64,000 bases of DNA. It comes from CAZMGY01 sp964565945 [NCBI: uncultured bacterium]. GTDB lineage: Bacteria; GCA-001730085. How positions within the stretch are numbered: the stretch's first letter is position 1; every line of letters starts with the position of its first letter. Below, in pieces: positions 19,301-25,911 of this stretch. The DNA is taken from the NCBI GenBank assembly GCA_964565945.1, contig CAZMGY010000019.1, positions 62,001 through 126,000 on the forward strand. The letters are read 5' to 3'. Under the pieces are notes generated by a model. The model was not told where the DNA came from and did no database searches. It was given only the letters and a program-made list of their open reading frames with translations. The translations under genes were made by a program, and so were the position numbers.

Positions 19301-21939
19301 AAATTTTACTTTTGATGAAAGATTTTGTTTCTTACCTTGATGCTGCACCAGGAGAACAAGTGGCTTTCTACCGTCTTGTTTATGACAAGTTAACGGTTGA
19401 GGAAAAAAGGCTTGCGAAGAAAATCAAAGACCTATTATTATCGTCGTCTAACTTTGATTACAATAAGGTTATGACCTTGTTTAATGAATTTGTGGGTGTA
19501 CTGGGACAGCAGAAATTCTTGAGCGACGAAGTTCGTAACGATGGTGCGATCAAGACGGCGCTTAAGCTTTTTGTCGAAGAAAGCTATATTCCAGCTTTGT
19601 TGGATATTAATGAGATGAAAAAGAATCGCCAATACAATACGCCTTTTGGAGGTATTTTGGGCACTATTTTTTACGATGAGTTTCGCGATACGGAATTTAG
19701 CGAAAAGGTGATGCGTTATAGTGATGAAGTATTTAAAGGGTTTTCGCGTGCTGGAACTAGTTTAAATAGATATTTGGATGACATTACTTTTGAACCTAAC
19801 CTTTATGACTCTTCGAGTCAACTCCTAATGAAGTTTGAGGGTCAACTCGATCCCGATAATAAAATGGAAAATTCTGGTGCTTCACGACGTAAGCTTGTTA
19901 ACTTTTTGTTGGATGTGATGGATCAACTGGATGATGGAATGTTTCACCATGGGCGTAATTTACGTCAGAAAATTTCAAATATTGCTCAGGATGACTACTC
20001 TAAGTTAGAAATGATTCTTAAGGATGCGCCAATGATTCAAGCGCCTATTTTGTTGCTTAAACTCAAAAAACAACATGAGCAATATACTCATGGGCATAAT
20101 CAGGAAAGATTGAGTTTTGTTGATTATTTAGAGACTATGTATTTTTATAATATTCCTGTTGCGGAGTTTGAGCAGAAAAAAGCCGAGCTTGCTTTGTTGC
20201 AACGTTACCCTCTTTTGATGATGAGGTTATCTTTTGGTGACAAAGCTATGAATAAAAATCAAGAACAAATGATGCGTTACAATGCGACTGTGCCGCATTC
20301 GTTTATGACGGGTCATAAATCAGCCATATTTGCTTTGGATGCCCAAACCAAATACAAGGATATTTTGGATCCGATATGGAAGATTGCTGATGGAGCCAAA
20401 ACGATTCAGATTTTCATTAATTATGTGAATAACTTTAAAATTGCCCATAAAGATTATTTTAAGAGGACTCCTGATCAATTGGTTGCGTTTGAAAAAGCGA
20501 TCGAAGAACTTATGCGAGGTGGAGATGCCGAGAGCCATTTCTATCGCAAAAATGTGATGGGGGCCAAGTTTTCTTGGGTTAAGGGCTGGCGTTTGCCACG
20601 AACTTGGAATGCGATTAGCATATGGAGTGTTTTTAAAAATCTTATCTATTGGACTTTTATGGGATTATTGGGAGTTGTGTTTGCATTTGCGATGTTTCAC
20701 ACGATTGGAAACATTGGTGTGGGTTTTACTATTTTAGCTATGGTATCTGAACTTATGATTGGGGGGGTCTTTTTTCCTGTTTTGGCCATTTTTACAGTGG
20801 TAACATTCTATGGGGTTCATATGATTGTCGACAATGGGTACAAATTGGATGGAGATGAAAAGCGTCGTTATCAATTGATGGGTAATGATGCACGCAAAAA
20901 AGCAACGATGAAGGCTCGTTTGATTTCTTTGGGGATCTTGGGTGTTGGGATCACATTATTAGCTCTTGTGCCGAGTATGGGCTTGTATGTTCTTTTAGGG
21001 ATCTTTTTTGTTCTGTTTGTTGCGTATAACATTTTATACACTCTTGTGTTGAATCATATGGAAAATCGAGAGCAACAGCATGTTTTGAAGGGCTTGCATG
21101 ATCTGGGAAGCTTGAAAAAAGGCTTAGCTGATCAACAAGATACCATCAGTCAAACCGTTGCGAAATGGATGAAGATGAAAGTTCAACCTGGCACAGTTAA
21201 AGGAGTCGAGAGCACAACGCTTGCAACGAATATCGATTTTACGCCAGAACCAACTCGAAACGCACAACAAGGCCCTGTTGCTTTGCAAGATCGTGACCTA
21301 TCTAGATACTCTCAAAAAGATGGTGTCTATAGTGCTTCTGTTCAAGAGATGTCGATGGTCGGGCAGACAGTTTATTTTCAAGGCAAAGGATGGGTGCCCT
21401 TTGTGAGAAAGGATCTTACTGAGTATCCTAACTTGTATCGTTTGGTTGAAAGCTATGAACGTTATAAAGCGAGTGTTTTGAATGCTGCAGCTGTGACACG
21501 TGTTGAGGATTATTTTAATGGACCCTTGCAGGTGCAATACCCAGATGTGTCGCAGTCAGATTTATTAGGAGCCTTTAATGCCGATGCTTACATGGTCGCG
21601 ATGAGCCAATTGAATAATGACGCATTGACGGCTCTCGTCTTGGAATTAAATCGTTTGAGTAATGTTGAAGAAGTGGCTGATTTGGAATTACCGCTCAGTC
21701 GCATTAGCTGGCCGTTTCAATCTGTGACCTTGGAGGAGGCTTTGAATAAACCTGGGGCACAGCGTGAAGATGTAATTCAATTAGTTCATCAACGGATTGC
21801 TCTTATCCAACGGATGGTGAATGCGGTTCAAAAGGCACGCACTGGGCAACTGGACTTAAGTCTTACAGAGCTTCCCGAGCAAAAACATAAGCCTCTGTAC
21901 AATATTTTTTTCCAGTCGGCATTAGGGCTGAATGCCTAA
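10324..21939 (+). CDS. Giant polytopic membrane protein with OpgH/MdoH-like GT2 glycosyltransferase core
   Basis: A single 11.6-kb frame for 3,871 residues. The N-terminus has a hydrophobic signal (about 9-25) and then NLAVPSL. Membrane clusters lie at about 464-592, 1441-1693, 1865-1926, 2372-2423, 2510-2559, 2673-2806 and 3436-3580, with long soluble, helix-rich blocks at 593-1440 and 2807-3435. Residues about 1935-2360 carry a processive GT2 layout: NDSDS (Asp2235/2237), DTLSHD..E (Asp2296) and GRW (Arg2340-Trp2341). LSHD and its 44-residue gap to RW match the OpgH/MdoH glucosyltransferase of osmoregulated periplasmic glucans, although the classical QxxRW is SIRTGRW. The other 3,400 residues are unrecognised. 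It probably makes or exports a glucan or other polymer; this is inference. Own promoter; ATG 10324 has AGGATGG upstream, with ATG 10348 as an alternative. Confidence 0.65.
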   Translation: MPWLKRCIMRISVVLLVQFCFMSCVDITEAFTSAYNEEKIIEKGQNLAVPSLITSIDQHTAVKVLAERQSKKERSASFQSSEVSSLPETDIFKRKEALKDPKRQISNYGDAYFTGAFREWISPREDGADSGYQKLLSLRRWLANDLGYHTDDIDLRYVADAVWLLMTTRHGVAYKKTQVSKFYRDNKKDIQSFLRRHFVKIQEMKRFETESFIRTHRGELKDEVMKSIRINRRYRHFDIDDSPTGWDKAYGHFMDMADSVLSKETLQFSNRDSNESLLSGRVDVMDDIVWPLSDFRLQKDMLQNDDQDKEVVRQQMKDLMTLFRFSGKKEPLRGPEATQEEARHAYQDHQVANALYQMFSDFQDHMTYREGEQDLLAQGSNAKTISSTPLRELWKTRYAAYSEGEHFKLKPEFLDNFITRQGLDADSFSNITLGTFRLAKKFIATSAQIEVMQYPNYIYDRKARFGSIFNIILKVTIYGALFMGIILISFATQYAIFFLFISLTCLLVIGSLKSMWLIFKTSDSYSSIGQKIFSVVLVLGAVALVLGLILFGQSVLMTALSFLGLSPLVIVASYFLVGLTFRVGTAIVAHYYGDDYKLGKRDFIEFMKGHVQEPVRELEVNSSGIDRNRVYGQYLADMAILGRMTSQIYVKPELRHAAQGGDLPINYTAATLAMMYDKIKERSLNISTFKSDRYRQTDINMKAMVDELYDERMRILQDGEGGEDSLLSQFTNFECGMDLREYGIVHMFKMYHDTEILNNEMVTGAKDQAPSHSLNRGIEEVNSAVKKVKESTYYKSHQATLDEVIVLLTSDDPPKLEAIESLENLQKSGSSIKDLGNFRENVISWLQIIAVTHKRNQLLVEKFDRQRLDNYGTEQRLKVAEDFWSWATDKETGEGLDLLALFEGPNKKVIVLSGDTDAESYSSSDPSWVDKIKNKTVVIFEDETKGLTKNKKMVRVVLPKHFKKNWENYVQQKKKIQGKDQNPQTPQEVFEFNQDIQLFQKYRQQILNDLINNMENNSTAVHDMLLHGDHSYGFLTDLKHWQDMQQLFEYMHRKRLPQSNAIRKKIEMFHQSSSSYIASDVNRVLQEMLRDISTEQLIDFLEQEASRYSEAPFISLTLKQTCENLKSKKFKPENQSHIMAALLDELLKKGKLLVVQQLLEGLEGFFNVALDENMFKTELERYQKEIKRSISANGIEDDLFSLGSKERMLLFIDKMLKKSDNRYTFFTHQNALDASVQKWGQKAYDRKGLLQKFIRKTALEEQTHSVDSLLVAIKNQISTAPDFTPLESLSTDLENYYKHFRKWRRNDYDKRKAILKWIYHLRDNIEKTYMRGSVLDQLADDYVQSKVADELLKSQNIQSPNLVPRHHWRLNHADITNLYAETGSGIEDYWANCLKDYHHRFEKYSIEKGYQHKFKKHIDYMFDLNKDKQGKIRRDKNSWRKGLFFLGKIVLAIGFAFLLASFFGFTTGWLLALHIFSVMSLWSIFAGIQGSIVFIAIMASVGAVLIMSGIVIIVKRYNYNISEERVSVKKSYNLPIALFLLGAIAVALPFFITPLLSVMLIPALGPGVSLGIMLVAGIAVLLAYQMKLKQKKGAGILMGFFIIVSLLTFSPLLFLGFMFIVFMIRYGVDQLVKQRSFFIGGIIFSSAIIFMFSLMFVVVPAVAVTSSIIVIGFYQALAGIVLVISLIYMIWRAVELPTHINKSNKRIFKDARAIKVLMDNPEANYQFASESIFPGKLINRAYLRRNFEDKLRLLRKRLYIRYSTAQAALDGLQEYITSEQESDPKKRKELNFLLSIVKLALLSRDRSGAEILFRNLDMEHRLDAPQIYELLDDRGKGDLMRKVEHRKKVRFSLSAYFRRYLEEHSEIIYFAMIFGIAFFLTMVFSSLIFFITGTIGTQIAQIVLTFVLAPLLFALLTTNASVYTDRWFSKMLPPRNNPEAEMPYGIRFANAVSFTPYNVVQGNQRKFDKESSPEEQKRGEFYGFNTMDEWFNTQQKTMRNNPEAMIFVESNSGRTNDEYQVYELMQVMRLADAFGWDNMFYTHVYHGWIKKAGKYQDNIAYLNGQFLDNEHYVQEMGLHGGRRGKTKKSSFDPEYRVQMKIGGAIDPHSKDPLDIQRKKFRDEMQREFLTAYERFQSTRDVNILKTLAKKYITDNIADKPSQMYRNNGVGMNIVSRETERRMISQDGRIGVVYLNGFDDDNLLPLNLHRNIFAPSHTRYMRKVGNQQPRTFISNDSDSVFAASTRYVHDMLQFTQQSMYRNFNAFSDYGKGSKIIPFWYLEIGSSHKMRQDTLSHDTQEAPGWFMHYRLHNMGFSMFNASIGVGEGTVPNYLAGSIRTGRWLFGTMQDMRNLDEPGSTRQKWISFLAIKGYWSEFLFFIYLVFGFIIVLVDVLFLSSTVFFPALILIAIFMISMYLIVFASKFKDLSLLPGGKKKNLHMSWEETKMSTAVYLNNPMTVSRYDVWQMDSMVQQSATGIPETPGWTPSAVTEEMTKSPTIKQTYLEMHWQIKLGLIAIFTLLFGVLFVPASGLVWATVLTYFFWAFPLYFSLIFGWYIAWQSGKDRGAFVRAYEKAIQESPRDFELGKVSSSVVDRAFEGAWQQSKWNEFSNSVMWSRGIYDRYGERIRDIRLFLDTLEISDPKKRQVEQERIRRKICSRAADKMNEKTLKFWRVIGVMLLLATLFCLIQALMLTGFGVLGSATIPILGTMGSLGLLMLVTGYLAKKSWTNRFNPRSHFKNSPKLSEDIAPTGWATLAQWIMVLAGAVLLTLGLISVIFPLGWLSGFMVPFSIIVGGIILIVTLVGSKRIEAERDTVTIFSKKGDKLLIAVRTFREQMKEKLWNSRNTPACKRERELLLKEFAHYDKERYEKISKEAFYQMFSDISKSLSEEEVKPFVHGTVLDEKHSEKTDFAWQWEILNRDSVGPVYVWHEMNRIVEQGVDHLQKLFEKDKNNPLIKDLEERSFSDILADLEQKRAPNPALTLTSGEMLQFEQILLLMKDFVSYLDAAPGEQVAFYRLVYDKLTVEEKRLAKKIKDLLLSSSNFDYNKVMTLFNEFVGVLGQQKFLSDEVRNDGAIKTALKLFVEESYIPALLDINEMKKNRQYNTPFGGILGTIFYDEFRDTEFSEKVMRYSDEVFKGFSRAGTSLNRYLDDITFEPNLYDSSSQLLMKFEGQLDPDNKMENSGASRRKLVNFLLDVMDQLDDGMFHHGRNLRQKISNIAQDDYSKLEMILKDAPMIQAPILLLKLKKQHEQYTHGHNQERLSFVDYLETMYFYNIPVAEFEQKKAELALLQRYPLLMMRLSFGDKAMNKNQEQMMRYNATVPHSFMTGHKSAIFALDAQTKYKDILDPIWKIADGAKTIQIFINYVNNFKIAHKDYFKRTPDQLVAFEKAIEELMRGGDAESHFYRKNVMGAKFSWVKGWRLPRTWNAISIWSVFKNLIYWTFMGLLGVVFAFAMFHTIGNIGVGFTILAMVSELMIGGVFFPVLAIFTVVTFYGVHMIVDNGYKLDGDEKRRYQLMGNDARKKATMKARLISLGILGVGITLLALVPSMGLYVLLGIFFVLFVAYNILYTLVLNHMENREQQHVLKGLHDLGSLKKGLADQQDTISQTVAKWMKMKVQPGTVKGVESTTLATNIDFTPEPTRNAQQGPVALQDRDLSRYSQKDGVYSASVQEMSMVGQTVYFQGKGWVPFVRKDLTEYPNLYRLVESYERYKASVLNAAAVTRVEDYFNGPLQVQYPDVSQSDLLGAFNADAYMVAMSQLNNDALTALVLELNRLSNVEEVADLELPLSRISWPFQSVTLEEALNKPGAQREDVIQLVHQRIALIQRMVNAVQKARTGQLDLSLTELPEQKHKPLYNIFFQSALGLNA

Positions 21940-22252
21940 TCTTAAAACACAATAATATTTTTTACGACCAGCATGCGTGCATTTTTGTTTGATCAAGTGA
22001 TATGGTGCCCTTAGAAGTATCCTTACGTCCAACAAAACAATAAAAATTTGCCCGATACTCATTTTAGAAGAATCTCCCTGTTCTCCGTTTACTTGTTGTC
22101 AAATTGAAAATAAACTGTTACAGTTGTTAGGTTCCTGTTGCTGGCCACATAGAAATTTCCCTATGTATCCTGTAAATATAAAATTTATGATAAAGGTGTC
22201 TTTGATAAAAGAATAGCCTTTTTTATTGTGTGGTTAGGAAGGGGGAAATGGG
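21940..22252. other. Intergenic spacer after the giant gene
   Basis: The 313 bases hold no open frame with a binding site and no clear terminator hairpin. The only signal is a promoter-like pair at 22096-22124. An AT-rich stretch (22180-22225) precedes the small exported protein gene. Confidence 0.6.
22096..22124 (+). promoter_or_regulatory. Possible promoter for the small exported protein gene
   Basis: TTGTCA at 22096-22101, 17-base spacer, TACAGT at 22119-22124. The -35 matches five of six consensus positions and the -10 four of six, so this is a moderate candidate; the leader would be about 120 bases. Confidence 0.35.
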
Positions 22253-22573
22253 ATGAAAAAAATTGTGACAGGGGCACTTTTGAGTATTGGAATGGTGACA
22301 CTTGTGCAGGCAGCATCGTCGAAAAATTATTCGGGAGATATAAATTACCCATACGCATTGTATCAGGTCGAAATGAGTTCTGTGGCTTTGAATCAAGACA
22401 ACCCTAAAGGAACTTCCAAACAGGTAATTCGGATCAATCAACAGTCGGGAGATGCCGAGATGTTGGAGGTGATTCGTGTTGGGAATAGATTGGCCTACCA
22501 CTGGGTTGATGTTGAGGACAACAATTCTTATCAGCGTCGTACACGATCTAATCAAAGAGCTTTGGCTTTGTAA
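22253..22573 (+). CDS. Small exported protein of unknown function
   Basis: A 106-residue protein starting at ATG 22253. Residues 1-20 form a clear Sec signal peptide (MKKIVTGALLSIGMVTLVQA, cleavage after AQA/A). The mature part is about 85 residues; its centre (RINQQSGDAEMLEVI, then RLAYHWVDVED) has the look of short beta-strand proteins that pair a hydrophilic N-x-x-T/S-G-D turn with a W-containing strand, but I do not recognise a named family. The C-terminus is basic. It is followed 66 bases later by another short gene. Function is not assignable from sequence. Confidence 0.65.
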   Translation: MKKIVTGALLSIGMVTLVQAASSKNYSGDINYPYALYQVEMSSVALNQDNPKGTSKQVIRINQQSGDAEMLEVIRVGNRLAYHWVDVEDNNSYQRRTRSNQRALAL

Positions 22574-22639
22574 GATATTTTTGGTAGAATAGATCACTTA
22601 GTCGCAGAAAGGAATGTGTGAAGGTAAGGGGTAAGTATC

Positions 22640-22822
22640 ATGCGCTTCAATTGGTTGGACAGGATTTTATCTCGGATTAACACCAGAGGTCGTCGTTACC
22701 GTTCCGAGAAAGCTGAATTTATCAGTTCGCATGCTTTATTTTATAAAGTTTTGAGCAGAGATAAAAAAAAAGACACAAAAACAAAACTTAAAAACAAACA
22801 ACCCCAGAGTCACGAGGAGTAG
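22640..22822 (+). CDS. Short basic hypothetical protein
   Basis: A 60-residue, strongly basic, Lys/Arg-rich product with no membrane segment. ATG 22640 is preceded by AAGGGGTAAG. The N-terminal half (FNWLDRILSRINTRGRRYR) could form an amphipathic helix and the tail (KKKDTKTKLKNKQPQ) is low-complexity. It ends 11 bases before guaB and may simply be the first gene of that operon. It could also be a chance frame; size and composition allow no functional call. Confidence 0.45.
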   Translation: MRFNWLDRILSRINTRGRRYRSEKAEFISSHALFYKVLSRDKKKDTKTKLKNKQPQSHEE

Positions 22823-22833
22823 GTTTAGGAATT

Positions 22834-24318
22834 ATGGATGGGTTTTCTGCAGATGAGTTATTGTTGGGTCCCATAGGCTTAACGTACGACGATTTGATTT
22901 TTTTACCTGGATACATCGATTTTTCGCATAACGATGTTTGTTTGCGTACGCAGCTGACGCGCAATATTTCCCTTAATAGCCCTTTTGTCAGTTCCCCCAT
23001 GGATACGGTGACTGAAACTTGCACGGCGATTGCGTTGGCTCTGCAAGGTGGGATTGGTATTTTGCATTACAACAACACCATTGCGGAACAAGCGGCGATG
23101 GTACGTCAGGTCAAACGTTACGAAAATGGTTTTATTACCGACCCTGTGGTGTTAAGCCCTGAACACACGATAGCAGATGTGGATCAGATCAAAATTGAGT
23201 ATGGGTTTTCGGGGATTCCTGTTACCCAAGATGGCACCTTGCAAAGCCCTTTGGTGGGGATTGTGACCAATCGCGACATTGATTTGATTGCTGACCGCTC
23301 GACGTTGCTCAAAGATGTGATGACGATAGATTTGATTACGGCGCAAGAAAGCATCAGTCTGGATGAGGCGAATACGATTCTTAAGCAAAGTAAGCGTGGC
23401 AAATTGCCCATTGTGAATCAACAAGGTTTGTTGGTGTCGTTAATTGCGCGCCAAGATTTGATCAAAAACAAAGACTTTCCCTATGCTGCCAAAGGGGCGG
23501 ATAAGCACTTGTTGGTGGGAGCGGCTATTTCGACCCATGAGCAGGACAAAGATCGTTTGGCGGCCTTGGTGCAAGAAGGTCTTAATGTGGTCGTGATTGA
23601 TTCTTCTCAGGGGAACTCCTCGTTTCAGATCGATATGATTCGTTACATCAAAAAAACTTATTCCAATTTGGATGTGATTGCGGGAAATATTGTGACCCAA
23701 GAACAGGCGGAAAATTTGATTAAGGCTGGAGCGGATGCTCTACGTATTGGTATGGGGCCAGGTTCGATTTGCACCACTCAAGAAACGATGGCCTGCGGTC
23801 GATCACAGGGAACGTCAGTGTATCGTATGTCGCAGTATGTTTATAAGAAGGGGATTCCTACCATTGCCGACGGTGGAATTGCAAGCACTGGGCATATGAT
23901 GAAAGCCTTGGGGCTTGGGGCTTCGACCGTTATGATGGGATCGATGTTAGCTGGGGCCGAAGAGTCTCCAGGAGAGTATTTTTATAAAGATGGCGTGAAG
24001 CTCAAAACATATCGAGGTATGGCTTCGGCTGAAGCTATGAAGGAAGGTGGCGATAAACGTTATTTTAACGAAACGGCTAAGGTTAAGGTGACGCAGGGTG
24101 TTTCTGGTGCTGTGGCTGACCGTGGATCTCTTTACAAATTGTTGCCTTACTATGTGCAAGGCCTTAAACAGTCTTTGCAGGATCTTGGCTTTAAAGATCT
24201 TAGGGCTTTGCATCGGGCTCTTTACAAAGGGGTGCTTAGGATGCAGCAACGATCTTTGTCGGCTCAGAGAGAAGGGAACGTTCACGACATCTATGATTAT
24301 CAAAACCGCATTGTGTGA
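22834..24318 (+). CDS. guaB: Inosine-5'-monophosphate dehydrogenase, eukaryote-type
   Basis: Oxidises IMP to XMP with NAD+, the first step to GMP. The 494-residue protein has the full catalytic barrel with a CBS pair inserted at about 110-230, the active-site loop GPGSICTT with Cys313, the phosphate loop DGGIASTG, and the flap ending KRYF. The text is unusually close to eukaryotic IMPDH: GLTYDDLIFLPGYIDF, SSPMDTVTE, KQSKRGKLPIVN, IDSSQGNS, and a C-terminal tail QGVSGAV...SAQREGNVHDIYDY, where typical bacterial enzymes have EGIEGRV and a shorter, different end. ATG 22834 has a modest AGGA upstream. guaA follows 12 bases later, so the two form a GMP synthesis unit. Confidence 0.96.
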   Translation: MDGFSADELLLGPIGLTYDDLIFLPGYIDFSHNDVCLRTQLTRNISLNSPFVSSPMDTVTETCTAIALALQGGIGILHYNNTIAEQAAMVRQVKRYENGFITDPVVLSPEHTIADVDQIKIEYGFSGIPVTQDGTLQSPLVGIVTNRDIDLIADRSTLLKDVMTIDLITAQESISLDEANTILKQSKRGKLPIVNQQGLLVSLIARQDLIKNKDFPYAAKGADKHLLVGAAISTHEQDKDRLAALVQEGLNVVVIDSSQGNSSFQIDMIRYIKKTYSNLDVIAGNIVTQEQAENLIKAGADALRIGMGPGSICTTQETMACGRSQGTSVYRMSQYVYKKGIPTIADGGIASTGHMMKALGLGASTVMMGSMLAGAEESPGEYFYKDGVKLKTYRGMASAEAMKEGGDKRYFNETAKVKVTQGVSGAVADRGSLYKLLPYYVQGLKQSLQDLGFKDLRALHRALYKGVLRMQQRSLSAQREGNVHDIYDYQNRIV

Positions 24319-24330
24319 GTCCTAGTATGT

Positions 24331-25869
24331 ATGAATCATGAACATATTCTTATTTTAGATTTTGGATCGCAGTATACTCAGCTGATTGCGCGGTGCGTGC
24401 GCGAGTTGAACGTTTATTGTGAAGTTCATCCTTACACCTGGAGTTTGGACGATATTAAATCTTTTAATCCTAAGGGTATTATTTTGTCAGGTGGGCCTTG
24501 GAGTGTTTATGACGATGAAGCTCCTAAAGTCTCGCAAGACCTTTTAGAGTTGGGCTGTCCTGTTTTGGGTATTTGTTACGGAGCTCAGCTGATGGCAGAA
24601 CTTTTAGGTGGTTTTGTGGAGCATTCTCGGGCACGCGAGTTTGGTCATGCGACCATGACAGTACATGATGCCACTGGTTTGTTTGAAACAGTCGAGGCCG
24701 AGATTAATGTGTGGATGAGTCATGGGGATAAAATTACTCAATTAGCGCCCGACTGCGTGGTGGCCGCTACGACAGATAATTGTCCTGTCGCAGCATTTCG
24801 GCATCAAGTTAAGCCGTATTATGGTTTGCAGTTTCATCCCGAGGTGGTTCATACGCCCCAAGGACGTTCGATTTTGGAATCGTTTGTGGTTCACATCTGT
24901 GGTTGTTCTCAAGATTGGACGATGGATTCCTTTATCGATTATGCCAAGGATAAAATTCGTGCGCAAGTTGGTGATAAGCATGTGATCTGTGGTTTAAGTG
25001 GTGGCGTGGACTCATCGGTGGTAGCCGTCTTGTTGCATGAGGCGATCGGGGATCAATTGACATGTGTTTTTGTGAACAATGGGGTTTTGCGTAAAAACGA
25101 AGCGGATGCTGTGATTGCTATGTGCCGCGAGCATTTTCACATGAAAGTGGTCTTGGTTGATGCTGAAGATCAGTTTTTGGATGTGCTTAAAGGTGTGACC
25201 GATCCCGAGACCAAACGTAAGCTGATCGGTAATATTTTTGTCGATGTATTCGATCACGAAGCGCAGGGGATTCCCGATGTTAAATTTTTGGCTCAAGGGA
25301 CTCTTTATCCTGATGTAATTGAAAGTGTTTCGGTTAAAGGGCCTTCAGATGTAATTAAAAGCCATCATAACGTGGGTGGTTTGCCCGAGAAGATGAAACT
25401 TAAACTTGTCGAGCCCGTCAGGGAGCTTTTTAAAGACGAAGTGAGGGAGTTAGGCTTAGTTCTTGGCATGGATGAAAGTGTGATTTGGCGTCAGCCTTTT
25501 CCGGGTCCAGGTTTAGCGATTCGTATTATCGGTGAAGTGACCAGAGAGCGTTTGGATATTTTGCGTGAGGCGGATGCTATTATTTTAGAGGAAATCAAAA
25601 TGGCAGGTATTTACCGCGATGTTTGGCAGGCTTTTGCTGTGTTATTGCCCGTGAAAACAGTTGGTATTATGGGGGATGCGCGTACCTACGAAAATGTTTT
25701 AGCTTTACGTGTTGTGGAAAGCAAAGACGGTATGACAGCCAATTGGGTTCATTTGGACTACGAGCTTTTGGGAAAAATATCCAATCGCGTAATTAACGAA
25801 GTTCGTGGGATTAATCGCGTTGTCTATGACATAAGTTCTAAGCCTCCAGCAACGATTGAGTGGGAATAA
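24331..25869 (+). CDS. guaA: GMP synthase (glutamine-hydrolysing)
   Basis: Aminates XMP to GMP using glutamine and ATP. The 512-residue protein has an N-terminal class I glutaminase ([10 protein letters not shown] with Cys82, and QFHPEVVHT with the His-Glu pair), the ATP pyrophosphatase P-loop GLSGGVDSS (223-229), and the C-terminal dimerisation domain ending KPPATIEWE, which is the invariant family terminus. Length is normal. It sits directly downstream of guaB, and dnaE follows after 42 bases. Confidence 0.97.
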   Translation: MNHEHILILDFGSQYTQLIARCVRELNVYCEVHPYTWSLDDIKSFNPKGIILSGGPWSVYDDEAPKVSQDLLELGCPVLGICYGAQLMAELLGGFVEHSRAREFGHATMTVHDATGLFETVEAEINVWMSHGDKITQLAPDCVVAATTDNCPVAAFRHQVKPYYGLQFHPEVVHTPQGRSILESFVVHICGCSQDWTMDSFIDYAKDKIRAQVGDKHVICGLSGGVDSSVVAVLLHEAIGDQLTCVFVNNGVLRKNEADAVIAMCREHFHMKVVLVDAEDQFLDVLKGVTDPETKRKLIGNIFVDVFDHEAQGIPDVKFLAQGTLYPDVIESVSVKGPSDVIKSHHNVGGLPEKMKLKLVEPVRELFKDEVRELGLVLGMDESVIWRQPFPGPGLAIRIIGEVTRERLDILREADAIILEEIKMAGIYRDVWQAFAVLLPVKTVGIMGDARTYENVLALRVVESKDGMTANWVHLDYELLGKISNRVINEVRGINRVVYDISSKPPATIEWE

Positions 25870-25911
25870 TTGTATTGGCTTGAAAATCTGGGTTGAGGGG
25901 ATTTTGAATTC

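Noticed and set aside
10324-21939. FKS-type 1,3-beta-glucan synthase or NdvB-type cyclic glucan synthase
   Set aside because: The FKS motifs and the GH94 phosphorylase part of NdvB are absent; LSHD and RW with 44-residue spacing fit OpgH-like GT2 better.
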